A stretch of 64,000 nt of DNA from Lentinus brumalis (Eukaryota > Basidiomycota > Agaricomycetes > Polyporales > Polyporaceae), in contig MARA01000042.1 of NCBI GenBank assembly GCA_001792895.1, forward strand, positions 186,001 through 250,000, given 5' to 3'. Positions 22,784 to 33,545 of the stretch are shown in pieces. The notes beneath the pieces are model-generated. The model saw only the letters and a program-made list of their open reading frames with translations, did not search any database and had not been told where the DNA came from. The translations under genes and the position numbers were made by a program. The number at the start of each line of letters is the position of its first letter. Position 1 is the first letter of the stretch.

Positions 22784-24413
22784 TCAACTCAAGCTGACCT
22801 TAATATCATCCACCCGCCTTCCCAGGCCGTCAATCCTGTCCTCCAGCTCCCGCACGTTGCCTTTCACAAGGTTCTCATTCTGCGCCAAGCTCTTCTCCAC
22901 GCCCTCGACGGCGCGCTGGAGATCCTCCAGCGCCGCCCGCGTCCGCCTCTGCTCCTCCTCCAGGCCCTCGAGCGTGTTCTGGAAGCCCGCCGCGGATGTG
23001 TGCAGGGCCGAGAGCGTACGCAAACGCGTGAGGATGTGCGGGATGTGCGGGAGCAGGGGGGCGAGACGGGTGAGGACCGGGGCCAGCTGCTCTTGCAGAG
23101 CAGTGTTGGACGCGTTCGACGCGGGGGGGCCACTCGTGCTTGCCGAGGGAGAAGCGACCGCTGATGACCCGGACTGGTGCGCGCCGCGTCGCTGAGTGCC
23201 ATGGTGCGCCTGGCCACCGCTCGAACTTGAGGTGCGCTCAAACTCAGAGTTAAGCAGTTTGATGCGCCGAGAGATGGAGTCGATGTGGCGGGGCTGGGTG
23301 AGGAGGGAGAGTTGCGCGTTGAGACGCGTCAGGAGAGGCAGGAGGGGAGGAGGGAGCGGGGATAGCTGCAGGACAAAGACGACGTCACGTAAACGGGCCA
23401 GTACATAGACGTGAAGCGATTGAACGTACCTCATCCAGAGCCGTGCTCGATGACCCGACGAGCTTCTCGAGCTCCCCGACGCGTCGGTCCATTTCCGCAA
23501 TGTCCCTCACCTCGGGGGTCTTGGGCTTCGCGGGGTGCGCATGCTCGGAATTCTTCTCTTTCTCCCCCTCCTTCGCATCCCCAGTCTCCCCCTCCTTCTT
23601 CTTGGGTTTCGGCTCCGCGACGATCACTACATCCTTGTCCTCTCCCTCCGCATCCGACTCGCCCAGCACGACACTCACAAGCCTTCCCCGGCCCTCCCTC
23701 GCCTTGCTGATCTTCTCAATCCGCCGCTTCACGTCCACCATCCCGCGGATCAGCTCGCCCGGGTCCGCAGCGTGGCCCGCTTCCTGCTCCTTGCGCAGCA
23801 GCGGGTTCGTCGGGTCCGAGAGCTCGACTTCGAGCGAGGCGACCTCGGCTTGGAGGAGCCGGAGACGTTGGGAGAGGGGAAGCGAGCTTAGGCTGGGGCC
23901 ATCGGTAGGGGAGAAGGTTTCCAGAGGCTCGTTGCTCGTCGGCGATGGAGGGTAGACGTATTGTACCTTCGGGCGGTGGTGCCCTGTTTGTGTTCGCGAG
24001 CGAGAGCATAAGTGGGCGTAAGGACGATGAGGACGGGGTGGGCATAAGAATATGTATGTTCAACACGCACTCTTCTCGGCTTTCCTGAACTTCTTGGACG
24101 CCTCGTCCGGGTTCACGCTGCTCGAGTCCAGCTCCTCCCGCCCTGACGGCTCTCCGGGCTTGCCGCGTCCGTGGCCGCGCGTAGGTGCGCCTGATTCTTC
24201 ATCGCTCGAGTCGCCTTTCTAGCGGCACTTTGTCAACGGGGAGCGAGGTCAGAGCCGACTGTACTGACGTTGTCTTGGGCAGTCGGAAACACATCGTCTG
24301 TCTCGTAGACATCGGGTGCCGTGTCCTACGTCGTCGCGTCAGTCAAAAGATCATGACAGACTCATTACGCGTACAATGTCCGGGAGGTTGGCATACTTGT
24401 TCGCGCTCATCAT
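22784..24413 (-). CDS. DCTN2: Dynactin subunit 2 (dynamitin, p50)
   Basis: Dynamitin is the shoulder subunit of dynactin, which couples cytoplasmic dynein to cargo and microtubules. The start MMSANKYANLPDI, the exon DTAPDVYETDDVFP and the exon with LDSSSVNPDEASKKFRKAEK are the hallmark N-terminus. An acidic and Lys-rich linker follows, then long coiled coils (LRLLQAEVASLEVEL; VDVKRRIEKI; EMDRRVGELEKLVG; RLNAQLSLL; the C-terminal ELEDRIDGLGRRVDDIKVSLS). Small introns after PDI (from about 24371), after AQDN (near 24270) and further in the coding region are needed. Either of two adjacent ATGs (24413 or 24410) could serve. The gene converges on gene A, with 171 bases between stops. It is highly conserved and single copy, so it is a good synteny anchor. 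Confidence 0.93.
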
Positions 24414-24521
24414 GGACTAGGAGACGATGGTATGAGGATGAAATCAAGCCTCGCGAGCAGTCTGAGGCTCCAACTTCCGGGGACGCGTAGTAAGCGCCTG
24501 AGTTCGTCGCACCGCAAAAAG

Positions 24522-24615
24522 CGTCACCTGAGCGATTCGAACACTCGCGGGCAAAGCCCAACCGCTGGCAGCTTTGAATAGCAGGCGATCCCGTTAACCA
24601 CTCCGGCAAAGTGAC
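24522..24615 (-). tRNA. tRNA-Ser(GCU) with a 12-nt intron
   Basis: Read on the minus strand, GTCACTT pairs with AGGTGAC as a 7-bp acceptor stem, followed by discriminator G, as serine tRNAs require. The D arm is CCG/CGG with GAGTGGTTAA in the loop. The anticodon stem ATCGC/GCGGT closes a CTGCTAA loop with anticodon GCU once a 12-base intron (TTCAAAGCTGCC) after position 37 is removed. The long variable arm is GGGC-TTT-GCCC. The T arm is GAGTG/CGCTC around TTCGAAT. The mature length is 82, the class II size. A TTTTT run at 24515-24519 just downstream is a Pol III terminator. Confidence 0.93.
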
Positions 24616-24746
24616 TTATAGGAAGCCGTGTTGTGCTGTACATAGATCCTCTGCCCCGTCGTGAGCCTGGTACAGTATGAATCGGTATGATGTCCTTACG
24701 GTTCCAAGTACATACGTTAGTTCACTCTACGTATACTCAGGGCAGC

Positions 24747-26523
24747 TCATTTCTGTTTCATCTCCCGGTCTATTGCCCACCTGACCGCCTCTTCCACGTC
24801 CTCGGCAATATACGTCGGAGTGTGCGTCGGCGGTCCACGGGCTTCCTCGTATACGCCCGTCTTGACGAGGATGGAAGGCCAACCTGCGCCGTTTGCGCCT
24901 GCAATGTCTGATCGCCGAGTCCGTCAATACAGCTGCTATGGCGTCGAAGGTAAGCATACGTACCAGACTCGGGGTTGTCTGAAGCGGGAGGGTAGATGTT
25001 AGTATGGTCCTACCGCACGTCTACGATCACGCACCTCCAACCATGTAGCTAGGCACAAACGGAGTCAGCGTCTCGGACTGGGTAATAACAGGGCGAACTC
25101 ACACTCGCGGCATCTCCTCTATGCGCCCTCCCGCGAGTTCCTCGAGCCTGTCTCGCAGGACCTTCTCCGCGAACTTGTACGTCGCAGTCGTCGGCTTGCC
25201 GTATTGCACATACGGGTATGGCGCACCAACAAGAGCCTGTGAGGTGTCTCATAACCATATGCCCATACACCATTCAAGAGCTCACTTACCTCGTGCACCG
25301 CTTGGAACGCCAGGCGGAACGCACCCTGCCCGAGCCGGGGCTGCGGGAAGTCAGACTTCCACAGCAGGTCCGGGTTGCAGAACACGAGCTCGATCGGCTT
25401 GTCTGGCTGGGGCGTGTCGATGTAGGGTCCGCCGATGATACCGCGCGAGCGAATGACGTCAAGGGCAATCTGGATGTCGAGCGACCAGTTCCGCGGGTCG
25501 TGGAAGACAAATATGGCGGAGATGGGGATCTTCGAGAAGTCGACGGTCTATGTCACGGAGGCGCGAGGTCAGGGTTTATGGCGGGCGGGGGATGTCGAAG
25601 GGGCCTCACTTTTGTCGACGCACGCTCCTCGGGAGTGAGCCCGTGGAAGGGCCAAGCTCTGTCGCTTGTAAGTGCTGCGTCGGATGTGAGTGTATGAGGA
25701 GGTCGCCTACTCAGGTTTCCACGCAAGGACGTCTAGTGTCGTGTACGCGTGCTTGAAGCCGTAGCTGTGAGATCCTGCAGTAAGCAAAGGCTGCATGTCG
25801 ATGCCTTCAAGGCGCACCTTTCGGCGACTTTACGCACAACGTCGTTGCGCCCTCCGAGGACGAGCACCGGCTTCTCTGCGTACTTGTGGACCACAGACTT
25901 GAGGATAGTATGTGCCTGTATGATCTGGTTGCTATGAATCTAGGATGCCGCGTCAGCAGCCGTGTGCGAGCCTCGATGATGCAGTCATTCTGACCTCGAC
26001 GCCCAGCTGAGAACTCAGCTTGTGTCTTCGTGCTTCCTCATGGGTGCCGCCCCCATTGGTCAGCTGCACGAATTGACGTGTCAAAAGGCATTCCCACAAG
26101 GTCATAGAGTGGACGCAAACCAAGATGAAGGGTATCTTTCTGGCAATCGGTCAGCACACGCATACAATACATATATCTCAGTAGCCGGTAGCTGCAGACT
26201 TACACTCCCATAGGGTTGGCCCCGTTCAGCATGTCTAATGCCCGCCTTGCGGCAGGAATGGTGTGCGGCCCGCGAAGCAGGACTCCGTCCTGTAGAGTTC
26301 CATCATGAGCCGTGATGCTTGTAAAAGTACGTTTGGACCTACTATGTCAAAGGTGAATACAAGAGGAGGCAACTTCGAGCCATTCGCGTGATCTACAACA
26401 ATGCATAGGTAATTCGAAATGCTGAAGAGAGTAGGAGGACGTACACTGGATGTGTCGAACTTGGACCGTTTGAGTCTTCAAGCTCGCGCATCTCGGGAGC
26501 CTCCAAAACGCGAACCTCTGCAT
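24747..26523 (-). CDS. HDHD5: HAD-superfamily IIA hydrolase, CECR5/HDHD5 type, mitochondrial
   Basis: The start MQRFAFWRLPRCASLKTQ is a basic amphipathic mitochondrial presequence, spliced by an intron with a GTACGT donor (about 26460) to LPPLVFTFDI. The next exon completes DIDGVLLRGPHTIPAARRAL, so the catalytic DxD motif spans an intron. Later exons carry IPFILVTNGGGTHEEARR (motif II Thr), LVLGGRNDVVRKVAE, VFHDPRNWSLDIQIALD, FCNPDLLWKSDFPQPRLGQG and QYGKPTTATYKFAEKVL (Lys). Motif IV is GDNPESDIAAANAAGW, and the tail is KTGVYEEARG. This order is that of the CECR5 branch of HAD hydrolases, whose substrate is unknown. The stop is TGA at 24747-24749. The gene shares a 258-base bidirectional promoter with the peroxin gene. 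Confidence 0.9.
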
Positions 26524-26780
26524 ACCGAACGACCAGCGTTGCGCGGAGTTCGATTGTCAAGTACGAAGAGGTACGAACAAGGTACGAAGGCAAGAGACAC
26601 AGGCGCTCGCACAAAGCGCGATCAGCGAGCAAGCGCCCGACACGATACGTCACGCGAGTGCGGGGAGGAGGCTTGTGATTGCAACCCCTCCTCCTCCTCC
26701 TCCTCCTCCTCCTCCTCCTTGCCTCGTCGGTCGTCCTCGTCGTCTTCCATGTTCTCGACGCTGTCGACGTCGTCCCTTGC
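26524..26780. promoter_or_regulatory. Bidirectional intergenic promoter with a (CTC)n microsatellite
   Basis: The HDHD5-type gene (minus) and the peroxin gene (plus) start 258 bases apart, so both promoters must lie here. Bases 26687-26719 are an almost pure trinucleotide CTC run. Length change in this run would alter spacing for both genes. Confidence 0.6.
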
Positions 26781-28943
26781 ATGATTATGTCTACGACGAC
26801 GAAGCCCGCGGTCGACTCGGACGTCGCACATTCAGCCCCGCTCGTCGAGTTTCTCAACACCCTCCCGTCTCCCCTCACGACGACCTTGGTCGCGCTCGCG
26901 CCGTCAATCTCTCGACTAAGACATGCGCTGCAAATACTGGCTTGGAAGGCTCCTTGGGAGGAGTGCTGGCTCTTCCTTGCATCGTGGTGGGCTGTATGTT
27001 TGGTCCCCGAGTTAGGCTTGAGGTGCGTGTCTCCGTATGTTCCTGCAGCCTGGGGCACATGGACCTGTCGGGGCTTCGAAAAAAAAACAGCTAGGACAGT
27101 CAGCGACTTCTGTTGTTCAGTCCTGTGATGGATAGGGTATACGCATACATCGCAAGCGTCCCTCTCACCTTTAGCTTTCCGCGGCGGGAATGAGTTGCTT
27201 GTTGAGCCCGCCGCGCTTTGCGTACGTCCTACTCCAAGGAAGGTGATAGCGGGAGGCTCCGGGAGATGATACTGGTAGACGTTGCGGCCAGCAGTGCAGA
27301 GATAGTGTAGGACGTCCGGAGTCCCCAGACGATGTACACGAGTTGTCTCAGCACCCAGATTGAGGCCCACTGCTAAAGCTAAAGCCTGGATAAGCCGTCG
27401 TCTGTCAGATGTATCTGCTGTTTGGGCGGTGTCAATCTCGCACGGAAGATTTTTTGCTTCATGATCCCACTGCACGTTTGTTGTCGAGACTATCTCCCAG
27501 CAGATATACCTGTGTTCTGACAATTCCCCCAGATATGTACTACCTGTTGCTGTATTCATAGTGTTCTTCCGTCTGCGGTCCAAGCCGCAAGTGCAGTCAA
27601 CAACTCCGCCCGCGACCGAGGATACCCTCCAAAGGGCTATTGCCGACCTTACGACTATCAATGTCCTCCTCCCATCCCGCCCCACATTGACCGGACCATC
27701 TGCGCTACCCCCTCCCACGGCTCTCCTCCGGTCCATTTCAGTGCTCTACATACCCTACCTCGCACTAACGCACCTTGTTCGTGTCCGAGTCATCATTGCG
27801 CTCACCGGGACCCTCATATTCACCTGGCGTGCTCGCTGGGCAGGCGTCCTGCGCGGCGCGCTCTGGCGCAGCGCACACATCCGCTGGGTCGTCTACCACG
27901 CATGGTCCAGGCTCTCAGGCCAACCCCTCCCGCCCATTACACGCTCTCCGCAGTCGCTGTCCGACGCGCAGCTTGCGTCTGTCTCGGCATCGGCCCAAGC
28001 TCTCCCAACTACATCCATGCGGTTCCTCTTCACGGTCTACGAAAACCAGCGGTGGTGGATGGGCCTCGACTGGACTGCTGCCTTGCTGCCCGGCGAGCGA
28101 CCGTCGTGGTGCTCGGCCTCGCAACAGCCGGCCGCGCCCCCGAGCGCCTTCGCACTCCCTGCCGCGACGACCGTGTATACGCTCGCGCCCGACGGGAAGC
28201 ATCGGCTGAAGCGGACGGCGAAATGGCGATGGGAGGAGCCCGAATGGCGCGTCGTGGTGCACACTGAGGGATCGGGGACGAGTCGCGTCGAGCGTCCGCT
28301 TCCGAGCGCGAAAGAGGAGAGCGCGGCGGCTGCGAGTGCGAGTCGGTTCTTGAAGGCGGCGGGGAAGATGCGCGCCCCGAGTGTGGACGTGACGGAGAAG
28401 AAGGGCGGGGACGACGCCCATAAGGTGGATGCGGACGGAGGCGATCATGCGGGAGGAGACGGGCATGCGCACGGGTCGGACGAAGGAGATGAGGTCGAGG
28501 AGCCACTGACGGACCCGGATGGCTGGGTGTACGCGGACAACAAGTGGGAGGGTGCGAGTAACAAGGGCGGGATGGGCAAGGTACGTGCGCCTGTGATGAT
28601 GCGTGGTGTGGATACTGATGTTCTTTGCGGACAGTACACACGGTACCGAAGGTGGACACGCATCGCGGTCCTGACGGAGACTGTCGAGGTCGTCGAGCCT
28701 GGCGAGCTCGGGATCCGGAGGGACGAGCCTGTCTCTAACGTGCATAACCCCGAGCCCTCTCCTGCGCCCCTTTCCATCTCTACTCAGCCGCTGCCGCAGT
28801 CACAGACGGACAAGGCGGATGCGCTACAGGAAACACAGTCCCCGACGGCCTCGGAAGGTCGGAGGTCCTCCATGGACGAAGAGGGCTCGCGGTTGACGCA
28901 GAGGCTGAAGGCTGCGGTCAAGAGCGCGACGGGACATTCCTAA
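26781..28943 (+). CDS. Dysferlin-domain peroxin (Pex24/Pex28-Pex32 family)
   Basis: Proteins of this family sit in the peroxisome or ER membrane and govern peroxisome number and ER contacts. Exons join as 26781-27022, 27533-28580 and 28635-28943. The first ATG is 26781, with another in frame at 26787. The N-terminal half has membrane-associated helices (ECWLFLASWWAVCLV; RYVLPVAVFIVFF; SVLYIPYLALTHLV). The split dysferlin domain is clear: RFLFTVYENQRWWMGLDWTA near residue 235, and DPDGWVYADNKWEG plus YTRYRRWTR near residue 390. An Asp/Gly/His-rich acidic stretch and basic helices lie between, and the C-terminal tail is Ser/Pro-rich. The first intron is 510 bases, about ten times the local norm. 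The second is 54 bases and in frame. Confidence 0.87.
27023..27532 (+). other. Unusually long (510-bp) intron of the peroxin gene
   Basis: The donor GTGCGT after a split AG|A codon and the acceptor CCCCCAG restore the frame exactly (AG + A TAT, Arg-Tyr). The minus strand of this intron is open throughout and has ordinary amino-acid composition, as described in the findings. Confidence 0.7.
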
Positions 28944-29352
28944 TTCCTAGGGGACGCGAGACCATTCATGTATGTACCATATAATCCTACGCGTTTTTTG
29001 GGCACCCGGCGTGTGCTAGGCGGCACTAATCGACACACTCGTGCGAAGGTAGGAATTTTCATCGCTGTCAGTCTTCGTAATGTAACATTCTGATGCTGTA
29101 CACTTGCGCAGGCCGCGCACTGGGTAGGGCGGTTAGGCCTGTCAACTTCTGGCGTCATTCGCATGTCTAGCTACGCAGTGATGGATGATCTTTGTGCGCC
29201 GTGAGCACTCTCACGATCCCTCTTTGAGACTGAGTCGCGAGGGGCAGTCCTTGTTGTATCAACGGTCACGACCAAACACTCATCTCTTCCAGTGCGCTGG
29301 TGTTGACGGATGAGCGCGACGAGGGTAATCGCTGAGGCTTGCAGGGCTGTAG
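28944..29352. other. Intergenic stretch between the peroxin gene and gene B
   Basis: No gene, tRNA or repeat was recognised. It contains the promoter of gene B. Confidence 0.5.
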
Positions 29353-32300
29353 ATGGCGCAGCACGAAGCTTTCAGACGTACAGCAACAGGAAAGTGGCCA
29401 AAGCTGCAAACAGGGCAGGTGAGTGCAATTGTCCCCGGCTTTCCGCCGCATGTGGATCTCAACGCTGATTTGGCGATAGACGATGCGGTAGCTGGCGCGG
29501 TGCGATCATCAAGTGCATCCGAGGCTGGCGTTCGTGACGGCGCCGGGAGTATCATCGAGAACGCCCTCGCCCTCGTCAGTGTGCTGCAGGCCATTGCAAA
29601 GATCCACCCCTGGTTGGAAGGTACGCATGCTTTGGAAATCTGGACAGTACGCAGCATGACATTGATGTGGGCTGCTTGCGCAGTCGTCGTGAACGCGTTC
29701 CAGGTGGTCGTCGAACTCAATATGAGGCGCCGGGAGAATGACGGGAAAATAGGCGTCCTCTTTCGCTCGATGCGAGATATGATGGAGGCGTTGCGGAGGT
29801 CTGTCTTTGGATTCGCTTTGAACGCTCACCTGGACCCAGCACTGACTACGTTGACCAGTCTGGAGAGAGTTCCGTCCGAGAAGGCTCGCGGGTCGAATAT
29901 GGAGTCTCGGCTGGAGGATCTCGTCAAGCAGACGGCTGACGACATCAAGGCATGCGCGAACGCGTGCGACGTCTACTCGAAGACTCGGCTGCTCGCCAAG
30001 GTCCTGCGGAGCGCGACGTGGGACGACCTGTTCAAACAATACGTCGAGCTTTTTGCCCAACGCCGAGTTGACTTCCTCCTCCGCATCTCGGTCCACAGTG
30101 GGATCGTCCTGGACGACACTCACCACAAGTTGCTGCGGGTGGACGAGAAGGTGGACGAGCTCCTCAGGAGGGTGTCGGAGTCTTCTCCTGAGCAGCAGCG
30201 CCTGCGGGAGATTGTTGAGCGGAACGGGGGCGCAGAGGCCGTCACCTCCGACGATGTCTTGCTGGAGGTGATTCTAAAGGCGAACCCGCTTGCGGCGGTA
30301 TCTGCAAGCACAGTGGGTGAACATGAGAGCGACTTAGACACGAGTAGCCTAGCAACGATCAAGGCAGAGCTTCTCGAGTCGACCACTGATGCACTGGAGA
30401 GGAACTTCGAGGTCTTCGAGCGCAAGTTCCGCCTGCAGGAGATGAAGATCGTGGAGGAGCTCACGCACGTTGCGCATAAGGAGGGCGATCGGATCATCAA
30501 GAGCGTACTTGACGGCCCGCATAACGAGATACACAACCCGGTGAGTCTCTTCTGGGCATACTACGTGTACAGGCGACTTACTCACTGTACCCAGGACATC
30601 CGGAGTATCTGGGAAGATGCGGTACGTTTTGTGTTCACTTATGTGGCAGAGAAGTCGGGACCGTCGGCTGAACGACATGTGTTCAAGGGCTGGCGTGGAC
30701 GCGTGAAGTCCCGTCACTTCGTACCGGCGCTGTACGACCATTATCGGGGGCTCTTGACTAGAGCACGATCAGAAGCGTCCACTCTGCTAAGCTCAGAGGC
30801 GGTAACCGTCCTGAAGCTTCTGAAGATGTCACGCCTGCAGCGTGTCGTTGAGGCTATCGACGTCGACGCGACAGGCTTCATCACTGTGACGGCAATAAAT
30901 CGGTTCACGGACTCTAGACCTGAATCTTGGAGGCAAGTGTTCCACGATTGATGCTGAGCGGCTGCTGACGATGTATTATTTGACCAGTCTACTAGAGTGG
31001 GTTGCCTACTGGGCGATCGGTACGTCGTTAGGAGCAGCGCCCCTCACATCGAACTGACATGCTTGGGACGACAAGGTTGGGAGGGCGAGATGTGCACGTA
31101 CCGGGACAAAATCAACGTAATCATCGCGAAGATGTTCTTTCTGAGGCGCTCGATACGCTTAGTCGACCAGGAAGTGCTTGACATCTACCTCGCTGGCGTG
31201 CATCGAGAGGCGGAGACGCTGACACGCGCTTTTCGGCCTGAACCCGTCTCTGTCCCTCCCGGGCTAGCGAAGCTGTTCCAAGAACGCGGGGACAATGTGG
31301 AAGGCAGACTTCGCAAAGGCCTGGAGACCGTTCGCTACCTCATCGATGCCCCGGACACGCTCTCCCTTATTATTGGTCCCGAGCGTGTCGAAGAGGTCAG
31401 TAATGCTTGCTCCTTCTCCGTGTCGCGGAAAGTTCTCCGAGCCTCACTGACGACACTGCCTGGGCCGTGCAGAAGATCTTTCCCACCCTGTATCTGTTAC
31501 TATCTCGAGACTTTCACATGTTCCGCCTGTGTCAGACGAAGTATGTCAGTCCCGAGGAGCTGATTGCATCTTGGCACAGCCTGGAAATTGTCTTCGAGGA
31601 AGTCATGCAGAGATACTGTCACCTGAAAGGTAGATCCCCTCGTTCATTATGTTGGGCTGTTGAGCAGTGCCTCATTCGAATCCAGATGTCTTCGAAAATC
31701 GCACTGATTCGACTTCTGAGCTATTTAAGCACTTCGCATCGGGCATGGTACAGTGTGTTCCCCGACTCGTCTCTTTGGATCCGCTCACATCTTATGACAG
31801 TTCGGGTATTGGCATGACCCCCAGGAACTGTGGTCGCTCCGGACATTGGAAGAGGACCCGTTTCCCGAGATCCAAATTGGCGAGGACGAAGAAGATCCGC
31901 TAGACGCCACTATCCTGAACTTCCCACTGGCCACAGATCACCTCTATCCTCGGGAAGAAGAAAACATGGTCGCAAAACAGGCATGTGGGCCCAGCGTGGA
32001 ACTCATGTGAGTATTACCAGCACCATCTTTCTCGATGCAATGACTAATCCCCTTCAAGTTTGGGGAAGTGGCATGGCTTCTTCTACGACGAGCTGGATAC
32101 GCCGTGCGCATCTATGTACTCTTTCAACTTCCACGATACCGGATCCGATGGCCTGGCATCCTTTGTGGCACGCGGCTCTGCAGCGCACCGCGGTTCCGAG
32201 TTCGTCGTGACGGGCAAAGTTGAGCAGGACGACTCTGGAAGGCCAATCTTCGCGCTCTGGCTCCGGTTCGTGCCGTCGCACTACGAGAATTACAACGTGT

Positions 32301-33506
32301 ACTTTCGTGGTACCCTGCACTTGGACGGGTCTGTCTTCGCAGGGATGTGGGGTATGGTCAAGCACGACATGCCCTATCCCTTCGAATTCAGGAGGATCTC
32401 CCAAGGCTTGCTAGTTTGTCGACCACCCCTGGAGCGCTTTCGCACAGGCCGAGCTGCGGCGCGCTGGTCCTACGCGTTGACCGCGGTGCATACACAGGTT
32501 CTCCAGAAGCTATCATCGACGCGCCTCCTGGAACAGCGCAGGAGAAAGAGGCGCCAATGGGAAGAGTTCGCCGCCGGCGAGCAGACAGTAGATGTCAGCG
32601 AACTCTTCCGTACCACGACATATGCCGACGCGTGCTACTACTTCGCGATTTTACTACATCGGAACCTCGTCCATCAGTGCGTGACCCTGTACTCTCTTCC
32701 GCCCGACAATATGGCTTATGGCGGAGAATATAGCTGCATCTGTGACCAATGCGATGAGATGATCGCCGGGGCCCGCATTCTGTGCCTTGAATGCGGTATC
32801 GATGACACTCTGGACTTCTGCGACACGCCAGAGTGCACTGGTGCCGTCGTTCATGTCAAGAAATTGCCAGCACCTCATCTCCCCTCGCACGATGTCGTCA
32901 AACTGCGAGCTATGGTGTTCTCACGAGAGATCGGACGAGTTCTGAAGACGAGCAAGGCGGCGCTGTCTCGAGCGCGCGCCCTATTGGATCGTCAGGAACA
33001 GTCAAGGTCTTCTGAGCCTGCACCACATCTATGGGCCGTCGCTCCTGGGATCTTCAGAGTTGCCACTGGCAGCGATCGACTTGCGAGCTGGCAGCCATCG
33101 ACGTCTCTCGCTCCGAGTTGCACCAGTTGCTCTCAGCGCGTGCACTATCCCTGCTGGTTCTGCGCCGATTGCGAAGGTCGGTCGCTTCAACATAACTATT
33201 CTCGACCGCCACAGCTCACAATCGATGACAGGGGACATATTCATCTGTTGTGCTTGCGATGCTAATGGCGGCATCGACAAGGATCCTCACAAGGCCGATC
33301 ATATGGTGGTCCGCTGTCTGCGGCGCGCCGAGGAAAGAACAATCGGAGCTTCGGAGCCCCGGATGGAAGCTGTAGAACGACGCATGCTCTCTCTTGAGCG
33401 CCGCTTGGACACTCTCGAACTCCGGCTTGCAGAGCGAATGTCGAGGATGGAGGGTTTGCTAGAGAGGATTGCGATAGGACAGCGGAGTCTTTCCAATACT
33501 ACATGA
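29353..33506 (+). CDS. Large multidomain protein B, paralogue of A
   Basis: This has the same domain order as A, at roughly 1,180 residues. The N-terminal head is shorter and unrelated (MAQHEAFRRT), joined by an intron (about 29419-29481) to the helical domain (AFQVVVELNMRRRENDGKIG; SMRDMMEALRR; CANACDVYSKTRL). The EF-hand loop at 30859-30894 is DVDATGFITVTA: Asp1, Asp3 and Thr5 remain, but residue 12 is Ala in place of Glu, so calcium binding is doubtful. The beta-rich domain starts LGKWHGFFYD (about 32060) and has VYFRGTL and FAGMWGM. The ZZ-like finger CDQC...CLEC...CDTPEC...HLPSH starts near 32740. The second cluster is CTSC...CWFCADC, spliced by a 55-base intron to ICCAC. A C-terminal heptad coiled coil ends at 33506. 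The stop lies 39 bases from that of the convergent SDR gene. Function unknown. Confidence 0.85.
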
Positions 33507-33545
33507 TCTAGTGAACGAATTGTTCTGAAGATCGTCGAAGGTGGA

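Noticed and set aside
26393..27736. 447-codon minus-strand ORF as a gene
   Set aside because: It overlaps the HDHD5 first exon, the (CTC)n run (read as poly-Arg) and peroxin exon 1. Only its part inside the long intron is worth testing.
27915..28745. 276-codon minus-strand ORF
   Set aside because: Arg/Pro/His-rich shadow of the dysferlin-domain exon.
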